A model generated the notes under the pieces. That model did no database searches and was not told the DNA's origin. It saw nothing but the letters and a program-made list of their open reading frames with translations. A stretch of DNA of 64,000 nucleotides from contig NC_084720.1 of assembly GCF_033807575.1 (NCBI RefSeq), positions 14,329,570-14,393,569 of the forward strand, written 5' to 3'. The translations under genes and the position numbers were made by a program. This DNA is from Cydia pomonella (taxonomy: Eukaryota; Arthropoda; Insecta; Lepidoptera; Tortricidae). Shown here piece after piece: positions 48,201-57,689 of the stretch. Each line of letters begins with the position of its first letter. Within the stretch, counting starts at the first letter, position 1.

Positions 48201-51200
48201 GTCTCTCGCGCAAACTATTCAGTTTAGAAAAAAATGATATTAGGAACCTAAATATCATTTTTGAAGACCTATCCATACATACCTTACACGTATATGTTTG
48301 ATGAAAAAATTTTTTTTTAAATTTTATGACGTATTAAAAAAAAAACTACTCACTAGATCTCGTTCAAAACAATTTTCGGTGGAAGTTTGCATGGTAATGT
48401 ATATCATATATTTTTTTTAGATTTTTCATTCTGTTATTTTAGAAGTTACAGGGGGGGGGACACACTTTTTTTCACTTTGGAAGGTTCTCTCGCGCAAACT
48501 ATTCAGTTTAGAAAAAAATGATATTAGAAACATTAATATCATTTTTGAAGACCTATCCATAGATACCCCACACGTATGGGTATGATGAAAAAATTTTTTT
48601 TTTTTTAATTTCATGACGTATTAAAAAAAAAACTACTTACTAGATCTCGTTCAAACCAATTTTCGGTGGAAGTTTACATGGCAATGTATATCATATATTT
48701 TTTTTAGATTTTTCATTCTGTTATTTTAGAAGTTACTGGGGGGGGGACACACTTTTTTTCACTTTGGAAGGTTCTCTCGCGCAAACTATTCAGTTTAGAA
48801 AAAAATGATATTAGAAACATTAATATCATTTTTGAAGACCTATCCATAGATACCCCACACGTATGGGTATGATGAAAATTTTTTTTTTTTTTTTAATTTC
48901 ATGACGTATTAAAAAAAAACTACTTACTAGATCTCGTTCAAACCAATTTTCGGTGGAAGTTTACATGGCAATGTATATCATATATTTTTTTTAGATTTTT
49001 CATTCTGTTATTTTAGAAGTTACGGGGGGGGGGGACACACATTTTACCACTTTGGAAGTGTCTCTCGCGCAAACTATTCATTTTAGAAAAAAATGATATT
49101 AGAAACCTCAATATCATTTTTGAAGACCTATCCATAGATACCCCACACGTATGGGTTTGATGAAAAAAGATTTTTTGAGTTTCAGTTCTAAGTATGGGGA
49201 ACCCCCAAAATTTATTGTTTTTTTTCTATTTTTGTGTAAACATCCTAATGCGGTTCATAGAATACATCTACTTACCAAGTTTGAACAGTACAGCTCTTAT
49301 AGTTTCGGAAAAAAGTGGCTGTGACAGAATCGGACAGACAGACGGACATGACGAATCTATAAGGGTTCCGTTTTTTGCCATTTGGCTACGGAACCCTAAA
49401 AACGAGTAAATTTAAAATGACTATTGGTATTTTATTTGAGAAGTTCAAAAAATAAGTACGTATAATTATTTTCCAAAAAAGGTTTACCACCCCATTTTCG
49501 TAATATATGCCTTTACCTTTTAATAAGAAAAATTGTGTTTATTTCGAATCTAAACCCTATATTAACAAGTTTAGAGTACACTTTTCATTGTCTTGTTTCA
49601 TTCTTTGTAAGGATTCGAATACGAACACATAAGCACCCATAGTATGGCTGATATCGTTACTAGACGGACTTACCTTAAACTACATGGGAAGTCCGTCTGC
49701 TCGCCGAATTTTTAAAAATACTATTGTTTTTGCTTAATTTATGATTAAAATGATCTGTCACTATAGCTTAACTATTATTCATGAAATTCTTCATCGTATG
49801 TGATTACAAGCGGTCACGTAAGTGAATAATTAACGGAGCTAGAATACTCCAAAGTAAAAAATAAATAAAGTATGCCGGTCTTGCCCACAGTCACCTTACC
49901 TCCCCCACACGTAGAGTGGGGGTGAATTTTTTTTTTTGCTTCAACCCTAGAGTGTGGGGTATCATTGGAAAGGTCTTTCAAAACTAATAGGGGTTTTGAA
50001 GAAACATTTTTTGATAAAGTGAATATATTCGGAGATAATCGCTCCGAAAGAAAAAAAAAATGTGTCCCCCCCTCTAACTTTTGAACCATAGGTCCAAAAA
50101 ATATGAAAAAAATCGTGGAAGTAGAGCTTAAGAAAGACATTAAATGAAAACTATAGCGGACATGATCAGTTTAGCTGTTTTTGAGTTATCGCAAAAAGTT
50201 TTCCCTTCATAGTAAAAAGACTTACTTTAATTAGGTACTGATTATGCAAATTTACCTATTTGTTTAACTCGGGTGAAAGGTACCGTTTCATCCCTTGGTT
50301 AACAATTTACTATACTTTAAGCTCCAGTTTAGCTTATTGTGACGGAAGAGTAACTACGGAACCCTACACTGAGCGTGGCCCGACATGCTCTTGGCCGGTT
50401 ATTGATTTCTTGGAGAGGTATCTCGAAATAGCGAATCTCTCAAAAACCATGCTCTAGAACAGACTTAAGCGCATCTATGGGCAGGGCCGCCAGATATTTG
50501 TACCGAAAATAGTTTGTATCTATTTGAAATGAAATAAATTGAAACCTACGGACCTATCGCTATAGCCAAGGCCGTCACTGAAGGCCCTCTGGTCAAGTGA
50601 TGATTGGAGTGAGGAGTAGTTTTTTTGTTCTTACCTTTAACAGTAACCCAACCAACTCCAGTCTCCTTTGCTTTCTTAATAGCAATGTCCATCGCAAAAT
50701 GGCTAGCGACCGCACCAAGAGTATTGTCAGCGTCTACCAGGGCCGTGGAAGCGTTCTCTTTCAACACTTTTGGCTGGTTGTTTGGCTTGCAGGCACCGCT
50801 TAGAATGTCGTTGATGTAGAATTCTGGAAAGGTCAATGCGTGCATTTACAACAGGAAAACATCAAATAAAAACATGTTGATTTAATAATATACTTATCTG
50901 GAAAAATATCTACCTTATTTTAAAATTTTCCTTATTGACAAGTGTCTGCAAAAATCAGCCTTTAATATGTAATGCAAGTGACTTATTTTTACTGATAAGA
51001 ATGTGAATTCAATGGAATTGAATTAACGCCTTCAAATTGAATGCAAGTAGGTATTTAATTGAATGTTTCTACAAAACGTACTTCATTATTTATATTTGTA
51101 GCTAATGTTTTAAACTGCGTTTGAAAATGAAACAGATAAAATACAATTTCCAGCGCTTTTTGATTTCGTGTAGCTATGATGGCACTAATCATATGCACCT

Positions 51201-51734
51201 ACATTATAGTTGTATGTATATACTAAACGTTTAAAGGATTTTACGAAGAAACTGTCTCGAAAATACCAAAAATCTTAGCATTTCACCATAAAAAGATTAT
51301 AACCGTGTCATGTCGTGTGTGTACCATGGCTACGATGTCCAAGCCGGAAGCAACTGAGGTGATGCAGCAGTTGGTCTATTGCTTGCTGTTTCATCGCCTT
51401 AGCCATCCCTACCGCTTTCAGTCACTCTTTATCTTACCTAGTATGTTTGTTCATGCCATGGCTGATGGCTGGGGTTTGCAAACCGCTTTGTCTACAGCAG
51501 AAATTCTGCTTGTTGTTCTGCCACCTTAGCTACAATACCTACTGCTTTCAGCCATTCTGAATGTTGAGGAGATTCTTTCTTACCAAGTCTGTTCATGCCA
51601 TGGCTAGGGTGTCCTAGCCGGTCTGCCTGCAACAGTAGCTCTGCTTGTTGTTCCGCTGCCTTTGCTGCTGTCCCTACCGCTTTCAGACACTCTGTCATGA
51701 ACCGCATGGCATCTGCTGTTGCTACTTTACCCAT
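42140..51734 (-). CDS. Ldh_2-family dehydrogenase, gene 1 (YjmC-like; 8 coding exons, complete)
   Basis: Spliced CDS on the minus strand: 51734-51584, 50823-50635, 46492-46377, 45746-45648, 45193-45107, 44771-44663, 43781-43621, 42298-42140. All introns have GT-AG ends and the frame stays open for 356 codons before TAA, the usual family length of about 330-360. Seen motifs: SHGMNR at residues 44-49, SNHNGMAGFWA from 115 with H117 (the position of the proposed catalytic His in E. coli AllD), LGTNP at 155-159, and GGQEHTSGYKGYGL in exon 6. Known for the family: NAD(P)-dependent oxidation of L-2-hydroxyacids (malate, lactate, sulfolactate, ureidoglycolate) or reduction of 2-oxoacids, usually as cytosolic homodimers with a non-Rossmann cofactor fold. 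No signal peptide or membrane segment is seen, and the C-terminus (TPMKVL) is not a peroxisomal SKL. The substrate cannot be told from sequence. Gene 2 is a divergent paralogue. The start ATG at 51734 sits 13 bases after a splice acceptor, so an upstream non-coding exon is expected. Confidence 0.93.
42545..42690. repeat. MITE in intron 7 of gene 1
   Basis: TTATTCATAAAAGTTTGCAA at the left and CATTAATGAATAACG at the right, with AATGTCAAAATGACAGATAG in the centre, a common lepidopteran short element. Confidence 0.65.
43385..43475 (-). pseudogene. Decayed copy of gene 1 exon 7 (farther)
   Basis: Minus strand, immediately beyond the nearer copy. The block EPECFVRGFGDE matches DPECFAPGFGDR of exon 7, and CAACCTCGGGCA matches the PNLGH codons. 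The rest has drifted and the donor side is lost. Confidence 0.65.
43487..43582 (-). pseudogene. Decayed copy of gene 1 exon 7 (nearer)
   Basis: Minus strand, about 40 bases below exon 7. The end reads GDRLAKSMDHFRHLER in one frame, against GDRLAESMNHWRHLEP in the exon: only conservative changes. Upstream the match continues (LGTC..; VYPERLA) across a 1-base frameshift. The donor GT is gone. Confidence 0.75.
43621..43781 (-). CDS. Gene 1 exon 7
   Basis: 161 bp: (G)SKYGHHIRSWSHSGDGGAPN then LGHCFVAVDPECFAPGFGDR then LAESMNHWRHLEP, donor gtgagt. Two decayed copies lie directly downstream, in the intron at 43487-43582 and 43385-43475. Confidence 0.94.
43920..44036. repeat. Cluster of ATCATTTCATGAAATGAT palindromes
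   Basis: A perfect 18-bp palindrome ATCATTTCATGAAATGAT near 43933, with related half sites CATCATGAAAC, GATCATGAAGTGATC and ATTTCATGAAATGATC over 110 bp. In intron 6 of gene 1. Confidence 0.7.
44130..44453 (+). repeat. tRNA-derived SINE family 2, full copy
   Basis: A-box TGGCCTAGCGGTAA at 44136, B-box GGTTCAAACTCC at 44186, body with CTTTTCGGTGAAGGAAAACA and TGCCGGGACAACGCG, tail GAGGAAGAAGAAG. In intron 6 of gene 1, opposite to the gene. Confidence 0.9.
44663..44771 (-). CDS. Gene 1 exon 6 (GGxExTxGYKGYGL motif)
   Basis: 109 bp: AFETGCLMPLGGQEHTSGYK then GYGLAAIVELFCGISS, ending in phase 1 at TCAG|gtactg. This is the most diagnostic block of the family. The acceptor is CTGCAG. The matching exon of gene 2 lies beyond the right edge. 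Confidence 0.95.
45107..45193 (-). CDS. Gene 1 exon 5
   Basis: 87 bp, phase 0: IEIQRRKGEPIPSGWAQGPD then GKETTDANL. The GxPxPxGWAxxxDGKxTxD pattern is typical of Ldh_2 proteins. Acceptor TTTTCAG, donor gtacgt. Confidence 0.95.
45648..45746 (-). CDS. Gene 1 exon 4
   Basis: 99 bp, phase 0 on both sides: AALGTNPLSVVAPGSNGE to TTAVAVGK. LGTNP and the D-M-A-T-T stretch are family hallmarks near the cofactor site. Acceptor TTTCAG, donor gtaaat. Confidence 0.95.
46013..46252. repeat. Foldback repeat rich in CCGAA.TTTCGG words
   Basis: GACCGAAGTTTAGGTTTCGG, GTTTCGGCCGAAGGTTCGG and AAACCTTCGG / GGTTTCGGCAAAAATCCGG recur in both senses. In intron 3 of gene 1. Confidence 0.6.
46377..46492 (-). CDS. 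Gene 1 exon 3 (active-site His)
   Basis: 116 bp, opening with the split codon G|GG and SNHNGMAGFWAKKA. H117 matches the active-site His of the family. The residue after it is Asn, where gene 2 and most members have Phe (SNHFG). Ends ..LLAPTRSKK before gtatgt. Confidence 0.95.
46609..46798 (-). repeat. MINE-like element, distal part
   Basis: Minus-strand end of an element whose proximal part lies at 49899-50397. It contains (TGTC)n, GAGGCTTTGCTCTGTGGTCG and CGACAAAGTCGTACAATAAA, all complementary to 56740-56950. Split by the transposon at 46801-49896. Confidence 0.8.
47500..47650 (-). repeat. SINE family 1 relic
   Basis: CCCCTACCGGGATTCGAACC and CGCCTTCATATG resemble the minus-strand B-box and anticodon region of SINE family 1 at 15610-15650. 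Strongly diverged; lies inside the TA-flanked transposon. Confidence 0.5.
48054..49417 (+). mobile_element. MINE/SINE-like element with 12-bp target duplication
   Basis: Head GCGGCCAAGTGCGAGTCGGA, end TTGGCTACGGAACCCTAAAA. It is flanked on both sides by GTAAATTTAAAA (48054-48065 and 49406-49417). A direct repeat of this length points to target-primed (LINE-driven) insertion. It contains the 288-bp tandem array and sits inside the TA-flanked transposon. Confidence 0.8.
48121..49190 (+). repeat. About 288-bp tandem repeat, 3.7 units
   Basis: The unit start ACGTATTAAAAAAAAA occurs at 48121, 48329, 48616 and 48904: spacings 208, 287 and 288. The first unit lacks about 80 bp. Units share TTCGGTGGAAGTTTACATGG, GGGGGGGGACACAC and AAACTATTCAGTTTAGAAAA. 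They are nearly identical, so amplification is recent. Confidence 0.9.
49899..50397 (-). repeat. MINE-like element, proximal part
   Basis: Minus strand: GGCCAAGAGCATGTCGGGCC at the head, GTAGTTACTCTTCCGTCACA, CCTCTAACTTTTGAACCAT complement, and GTGTGGGGGAGGTA at the break. Collinear with 56270-56750. Confidence 0.85.
50635..50823 (-). CDS. Gene 1 exon 2
   Basis: 189 bp between a TTTCCAG acceptor and an AAAG|gtaag donor. Encodes FYINDILSGACKPNNQPKVL and onward to KETGVGWVTVK. It aligns over its whole length with gene 2 exon 2 without a gap. The following intron (46493-50634) carries the nested transposon cluster. Confidence 0.95.
51308..51427 (-). pseudogene. Decayed copy 2 of gene 1 exon 1
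   Basis: Minus strand, directly after copy 1. It reads LKAVGMAKAMKQQAIDQLLH then HLSCFRLGHRSHG, clearly related to the exon's LKAVGTAAKAAEQQAELLL and GHPSHG. The frame is closed at both ends, the ATG is lost, and the donor has become GGTACAC. Confidence 0.75.
51433..51562 (-). pseudogene. Decayed copy 1 of gene 1 exon 1
   Basis: Minus strand, in intron 1 just below exon 1. It reads WLKAVGIVAKVAEQQAEFLL against CLKAVGTAAKAAEQQAELLL of the exon. A stop and a frameshift follow, then a still recognisable NPSH..HGMN block and an intact gtaagat donor at the matching place. No usable frame joins it to exon 2. Confidence 0.8.
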
Positions 51735-51747
51735 GGTTGAGAATATT
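51584..51747 (-). CDS. Gene 1 exon 1 (5'UTR end plus residues 1-50)
   Basis: Acceptor CTTTCAG lies just above 51747; 13 untranslated bases precede ATG at 51734-51732. It encodes the N-terminal helix and the SHGMNRL motif (S44, H45, R49), and ends at a CTTG|gtaag donor in phase 1. The 151-bp coding part equals that of gene 2 exon 1. The next two sequence blocks in the downstream intron are decayed copies of this exon. Confidence 0.93.
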
Positions 51748-51839
51748 CTGAAAGAATGGAACGTCCATTAGTAAAATATTTGTACTACCTCTATTTTACC
51801 TCGTTGAACTAACAGTAGGTAGGGCCGGATGAACCATGT

Positions 51840-53209
51840 CGGGGTCCTAAGGTAATGCAATCAGACACCCTCCTTTTCGCATGTCCATCGGCTATGAAAT
51901 ATATCAATCTTATTGTGCCGCGTGGGATCCCTAGCCGATGCTGGAGCTCTAAGCAGTTGCCTACTCTGCCTAGAGGTTAATTCGTTAATTCGCGCACGAG
52001 ATCCGAAGATTCCGAAGCTAATTGAACCCCCGTTTGCGCTCAAAACATCTGGCACGTTTTACTGGATTGGCGATTCCATATATCAAATCGAGCTTGATGT
52101 ATATATAAAGTCGCGTGAATTTTGACAAGTTATGCTAAGTAGTAGGTATATGTTATTGGAGGATGTTTGTTATGGATGCTCTTTGTACACTTTGGATGAA
52201 AATGTCGGTTTCGTCCAGTGTTTTTTTGTATGAAAACGTAGGTTTCTCCTAGTGCATTTTTGGATTTTGCTTTGGTCATTGAATAAAACTAAATAAAATA
52301 AAATATACACGCTCGCGTTCGGTTACACTGCACAAACTTTCTCAGACCTAGAAACAAACCCGCGAAACGCCTACTGAATGTTGTATCCAACCGCGACATC
52401 GATTAGGTAACTTAGTCCAAAACCTAACTGAATACATTGTTTGTCATTCATGCCATCCTAATATTTACCTTCTACTACTTTACTTTAACTTAACTACTTA
52501 CAAAGTCGACAATCGTATAACACCGCCTGTTTTGTAGGATACCACTTCTATTGATTTGTGTGGTTAGATTCAAAAGAGTTTAATACTATTTAGGTACATA
52601 TAAGTTTAATGTGCTGTACATGTGACTCGTTTAGTAATTGATAATGACGTAATCCAATCAAGAGCAATGAAAAGGGGGCGTTAGATCCTAGGAACAACAT
52701 AATAAGGAATAGGATTGTGACAAGGGAGCAAAATGATACATTTACTGCGTGAGTGTACATTGAATCCTAAATGAAGCAAAGGAATCCTGAATACGAACAG
52801 TAGCTTAAAAGTATTTTGATACTAACTATGCTATGGAACGTACACGTGTTCTGAAAATAAATTGAATTGAATCCAAAAACCTGAGCGTAGTAAGGAATTC
52901 AAATGTTAACGCCCAAGGCCAAATTTAAATTATGCGTTTTTGATTAAAGGCTTCTTCTATTCTGGCTGAGATGCAGGATCAGTATCGCTGTTATACGTGC
53001 CACCAGCATGTGTATCCGAGGCACACGCCACCGGTTTAAGTCCACTGCCAGGTGGCTTGGGTTCGACGACGGTGCCGCCCTTCCACACATCGATTGAAAC
53101 CCCTTTTCTACCCTACCTATGTATTATCTAACCCTTTGCTTATATATTACTTATGATTGTTATATATGATTTATAATTGTTAAATACATACATGTGCACT
53201 TATATAATG
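51840..53209. other. No gene seen (intron 1 or upstream of gene 1)
   Basis: Short frames at 51861-52125 on both strands without domains. 52990-53100 is GC-richer (CACACGCCACCGGTTTAAG) but not coding in any frame I could follow. Confidence 0.45.
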
Positions 53210-53358
53210 TACGGTCAACCAATTTGATTACTAGGCCACTATAGAACCATGTCATAATGACTTCGACGACAGCGCTTATTGAGTGATGCATGTCATGTAT
53301 AGAGTAGTTAAAGCGACAAGGTTCTATAGTAGCCTAGAATTCAAATTGGTTGACTGTA
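53210..53358. repeat. MITE with TACGGTCAACCAATTTGA ends
   Basis: TACGGTCAACCAATTTGA and TCAAATTGGTTGACTGTA, extended by CTAGGC.ACTATAGAACC, make arms of about 38 bp in a 149-bp element that starts and ends with TA. Confidence 0.85.
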
Positions 53359-55009
53359 CCTAGGCTATACAAAAAATTGGTATGAATAAAAAAAAATATT
53401 CGTGTCTTCTATTCTATTCAAGGTAGGAATTTTGATACCATGTGACATATGTTGTTTTTCACATCCCCTATGACGAAATTACATATATTAGCAACATTAT
53501 TTATTTTAAGCATCACTACATTAGGTACCTACCTACTAACAAATTAAAAGTATAGCTCGTATGTACCGTGGAATGTAATATATTTTCTAAGACAACAGCA
53601 AACACCTAAAATGATAAAATTAAAATCAAGTGTATTATTTTTGTAGATTTTTCTGGTAACTAATTAGCTCTTACCCTTTGAACCAAAAGCTTCGGAAGTG
53701 CACTATGAAGACTGATGTCACTTATATTCATTATTATAACGTAACGCTTTGATTTAATTTGATTTAACCTAAGTATTCACAAAATACAGAATACAAAACC
53801 GTATTTTTACTTTATTGAAATATTTGTACAAAACTTTTTAAATATTAACTTTTTTTTTACTTTCATAGACAAGTATGCCCGCGTTTGAGGAGACCTATAA
53901 TGTCAAAATAATAATGAAGTTATTACAATTATATTATTACTTTTTTTACTAAAACATATATAATTTTACACGATTTTATTAATTTACTTATTTAAAATAA
54001 GCAATTAATAGATTTTAAATAAGTACGCTTTTACAATTATGACCAAATATTATTTAAGTTAGAAAAATACTATGCACGTAATCGATTATCAAGAAATTGT
54101 AATCGATTATGACTATATTGATTTCATTGTTTTAATATTTTATACCTACTGGCAATAAAATGTCCTAGAACATAAAAGTGACACTTTGATCCCTCCTAGC
54201 AGGGAAGAAAAAGCCCATTTATATAGAGAAAACTAGCAAAATAGATGTAGGAGAAAACTGGCATTGTTGACGCATTGCATTGTTTAGGTATGTTTACATT
54301 GGTTATTTGTGCTAACATTACAATATAGGCACTGAATACCTACTACTTATTCCTAAGCTCCAAGTATATCGAAATAGGACACCGACTATATTTGTAGGTA
54401 TACTAACAGAATGAATAGTTCTAGCGAATGACTAATATGTGATTTATTGTTTAATCTTCACAAAAAAAACCTTTTGGGTCTGAAATCTGTGATAGCCTGC
54501 TAAGACCCAGAAGCAGTTGTTTTGTTTTTGAATTACGAACTCTTTGTTATTCAATAAAAGTTCAAAATAGAATGTGGGGGTTTTAGGGGGATAGGTAATA
54601 CGCTTTATGTCATAATAAAATGTCGCTTTTTTAATGGGACCTCCTAAGTTGAGAGGTTAGTTAGAGTTAAACCAGATTCTATCATTTGAGTAAGTAATCT
54701 ACAGTTTTCCTTATCTCATAAGATTAGACTCATTGGAGATACGAAGATCACGTTTTTGTATCGTAGGTAAATAATTTGTTATTCAAAATTAAAACATCAA
54801 ACACAATATATTTTATCAATAGGGCAAACAGTTAAAATAAACTTCGCGAATAGGTTAAAACAAAATTTGTTATGACAACAAAACCAATACGCATACAAAT
54901 GTCACCTTGGCTTGGTGCATTAATTATAGAACGACACACGAAAACGCACCTTATTACAACAGTATACATAACAGATTAATTTACAGTTTAAACCGATTCA
55001 AAAACTCAC
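53359..55009. other. No gene seen
   Basis: AT-rich, repeat-poor. Probably the first intron of gene 1 if the exon at 55010 is right. Confidence 0.45.
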
Positions 55010-55097
55010 CTAACTCGGTTGACAGCTGCGTCAAAACAAATAAACTTATGCAATAACAAATGACGCGAGCGGTCCGTTCGACGATGCGCTGCTAACT
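55010..55097 (-). promoter_or_regulatory. Candidate non-coding first exon and core promoter of gene 1
   Basis: On the minus strand an arthropod-type initiator (A-TCAGTT) lies at about 55099-55094. A short GC- and CpG-richer stretch follows and ends at a strong donor, GAGTTAG|gtgagt, at 55010. A TATATCATATATGA block sits some 40-50 bases upstream of the initiator. Gene 1 needs an upstream exon because its ATG exon begins at an acceptor. This is the only island of this kind between the two genes, so the link is inferred from position and splice signals. Confidence 0.45.
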
Positions 55098-55109
55098 GAT
55101 GAATGAGTG

Positions 55110-55985
55110 AAGTGAATGTGAATGATATTAACATCATATATGATATAGTATGGATATACTCAAAGGGCATTCATATCAGTCCACCAGTCTGGTACGGTCT
55201 GGTATGATCTCCAACTTAGTTAGGCTTTGTCTTTGTATGGAAAAGTTACAATAAATTAAGCCTTAATGATATCAATCGAAATTACACTAAATTAAAGAAA
55301 CTTAGCCAGGTGACCGGCTATTGATTTTTGTAGTAACTCTAGCTTAGTTCAGTAATTTATGAAACAAGACAGTTTTTTTTTTACTTTCCACGCCACCTCT
55401 TGCCGTAAACTTTTACTTTGCATTTAAAAAAATCACGAATTCCTTTTTTTCCCCTTTATGAAATAGGTACATTTCTTAATCATCTATAGGTCTAATATGC
55501 ATTGACTAATTTATTCTGTTTGACCCTGCACCAACTAAATCCTTCGGTTTAGCCCATGGTAAACTAGTAGATAATGGCATTAATTCCGCCATTTGTATTT
55601 TCATGTTTGTATAATAATGTTTAAATAAACCCGCAAAAAATATGACGTATATTATGTGTACATTATTTGCTACATGTATTGTTTAATAGCCGTTAACAGA
55701 TAACACATGGATTGTTATTGTTTGTTATATTATTAAATATATACTCGTATCTTAATGTTTTATTCTTAGCGTGATTTATCGTAGGTATATAATGTTGAAA
55801 CAAGGTGACAAATTTAAGTAGGTACTACCCAAGCTATTAATTTGTTTTGTAATGAAATTACCTAGGGTCGTTTGCACCAAACCGTCTGTCACCGTTAAAG
55901 AGTTCGCTAAATTTTATTGTATTGGAAGTTTCATACCACGCTGCAGATTGACGTTAATCAGTCCGACAAATCTGGATGGTGCAAG
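55110..55985. other. No gene seen (upstream of gene 1)
   Basis: AT-rich. TGAGTATATCCATACTATAT on the minus strand lies upstream of the candidate gene 1 promoter. No conserved element recognised. Confidence 0.45.
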
Positions 55986-56004
55986 TGGCCCTTAATTGCA
56001 TGAC

Positions 56005-56150
56005 AGCAGCAGGATGACCTACAGGACGGCGTCCAGTCGGTCGGCTCAAACATGCCCTCTTTACAGCACGATCTCCACCCATTCTTTCGAGGTGGCCCAG
56101 CCAACGGAGACGATATAGGTACTTGGTCTCACTTAATATGCTGTCAAGGT
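56005..56150 (-). pseudogene. LINE C-terminal relic
   Basis: GATGACCTACAGGACGGCGTCCAG matches GATGATCAACAGGACAGCGTCCAG at 25018 (same polymerase tail). Too decayed for a frame. Motifs quoted here are shown only to the extent of the shared AGGAC.GCGTCCAG core. Confidence 0.5.
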
Positions 56151-56264
56151 TATTCTAAATTTCAAAGTAGGTATAGTCAATGCGTCTGCGTTGACTTCTT
56201 AAATAGTATAATATGTCTCAAGATTCAATCATCTGTTAATCTTATAATGCTTATCAATAAAAAA

Positions 56265-56950
56265 ACCGGCCAAGAGCATGTCGGGCCACGCTCAGTGTAG
56301 GGTTCCGTAGTTACTCTTCCGTCACAATAAGCTAAACTGGAGCTTAAAGTATGATGAAACGGTACCTTTCACCCGAGTAAAACAAATAGGCAAATTTGCA
56401 TAATCAGTACCTAATTAAAGTAAGTCTTTTTACTATGAAGGGGAAACTTTTTGCGATAACTCAAAAACAGGTAAACTGATCATATCCGCTATAGTTTTCA
56501 TTTAATGTCTTTCTTAAGCTCTACTGCCAAGATTTTTTTAATATTTTTTGAACTTATGGTTCAAAAGTTAGAGGGGGGGGGACACATTTTTTTTTCTTTC
56601 GGAGCAATTATCTCCGAATATATTCACTTTATCAAGAAATGTTTGTTGAAAACCCCTATTAGTTTTGAAAGACCTTTCCAACGATATCCCACACTGTAGG
56701 GTTGAAGCAAAAAAAAATGTTCACCCCCACTTTACGTGTAGGGGAGGTACCCTAAAAAAATTAAATTTTTAGATTTTATTGTACGACTTTGTCGACTTTA
56801 TTGATTTATATATCCATGCCAAATTTCAGCTTTCTAGCACTAACGACCACGGAGCAAAGCCTCGGACAGACAGACAGACAGACAGACAGACGGACATGGC
56901 GAAACTATAAGGGTTCCGTTTTATGCCATTTGGCTACGGAACCCTAAAAA
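56265..56950 (+). repeat. MINE-like element, uninterrupted copy
   Basis: Head CCGGCCAAGAGCATGTCGGG, centre with TCCGAATATATTCACTTTAT, a GGTACCC site at 56747, (GACA)n at 56868-56890, end TTGGCTACGGAACCCTAAAA. It is the empty-site reference for the split copy in gene 1. Confidence 0.85.
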
Positions 56951-57689
56951 AGATACTTAAAGGTATTAAAAGTGAATGTCTGATAGCAAATACATATCAG
57001 CCGTAATTTTTTTTAAATCTAGGTAGAACTGATTTTTTTTTAAATCTTGGCACTTATGAAAAAGCATTTCCTAATACTACAAACGTAATTTTGGCGAGAA
57101 GCGAATCATGCGGATGTATCACGAAAAATGATTTACAATCGAAACTTGAAATCGAAATCGAAATGTCTCGGCTTGAAAAAACCATCAGCGTTAGCTATCA
57201 TTAAAATTTGGTATTTTTTAGATATCGTATACTTGCAATTGTCCCCAACTGTACAAATACCATTAGTTTACAGTTAACTACATCAAGATAATGTTAAGTA
57301 CGTATATTATATTATATGTATTTATAAACTACGATTAAAGATGTAGAGACAGGCATTTCATAATATTTAAGTTAGTAGCGTCACGATCACAATAAGACCA
57401 ACAGTGTACATGTAAGTACTAAATTATTGTGATAACTAAATAAACGTATATGTGCCTAGTCTAGCCACAAAGTGAATAAACTGACGTCGCATAATAACAA
57501 ATTATACTACCTCATATACGAGTAGGTATTTATTTGTATAGGTTTATTCTTCTACAAAAGTAACTGTTTATTTCATGTTTTAGCAGTTACACCGCTTATT
57601 AATGACTGGCTGTACTCTTATTCGCTGGATTAATTTATTTCCACCACACCAAAAGATAAAGGCCCTCTTGATTGTTCAAAAACAAATGA

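Larger units (their letters stand above)
46801..49896. mobile_element. TA-flanked DNA transposon with inverted ends and subterminal repeats
   Basis: It interrupts the MINE-like element at GG-TA-CCC. TA is duplicated at 46799-46800 and 49897-49898, and the uninterrupted relative at 56750 reads GGTACCC. Ends share the inverted ACTGTGGGCAAGACCG. The word AAGTCCGTC recurs near both ends (46830, 47194, 47215; inverted at 49663; direct at 49691). No transposase frame was found. TA duplication suggests the Tc1/mariner group, but this is inference. Confidence 0.75.

Noticed and set aside
48121..49190. CRISPR-like or regulatory array
   Set aside because: Units are 288 bp head-to-tail without spacers, within a eukaryotic mobile element.
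51308..51562. Functional alternative exon 1 copies of gene 1
   Set aside because: Both have stops or frameshifts and lack a usable start; only one keeps a donor.
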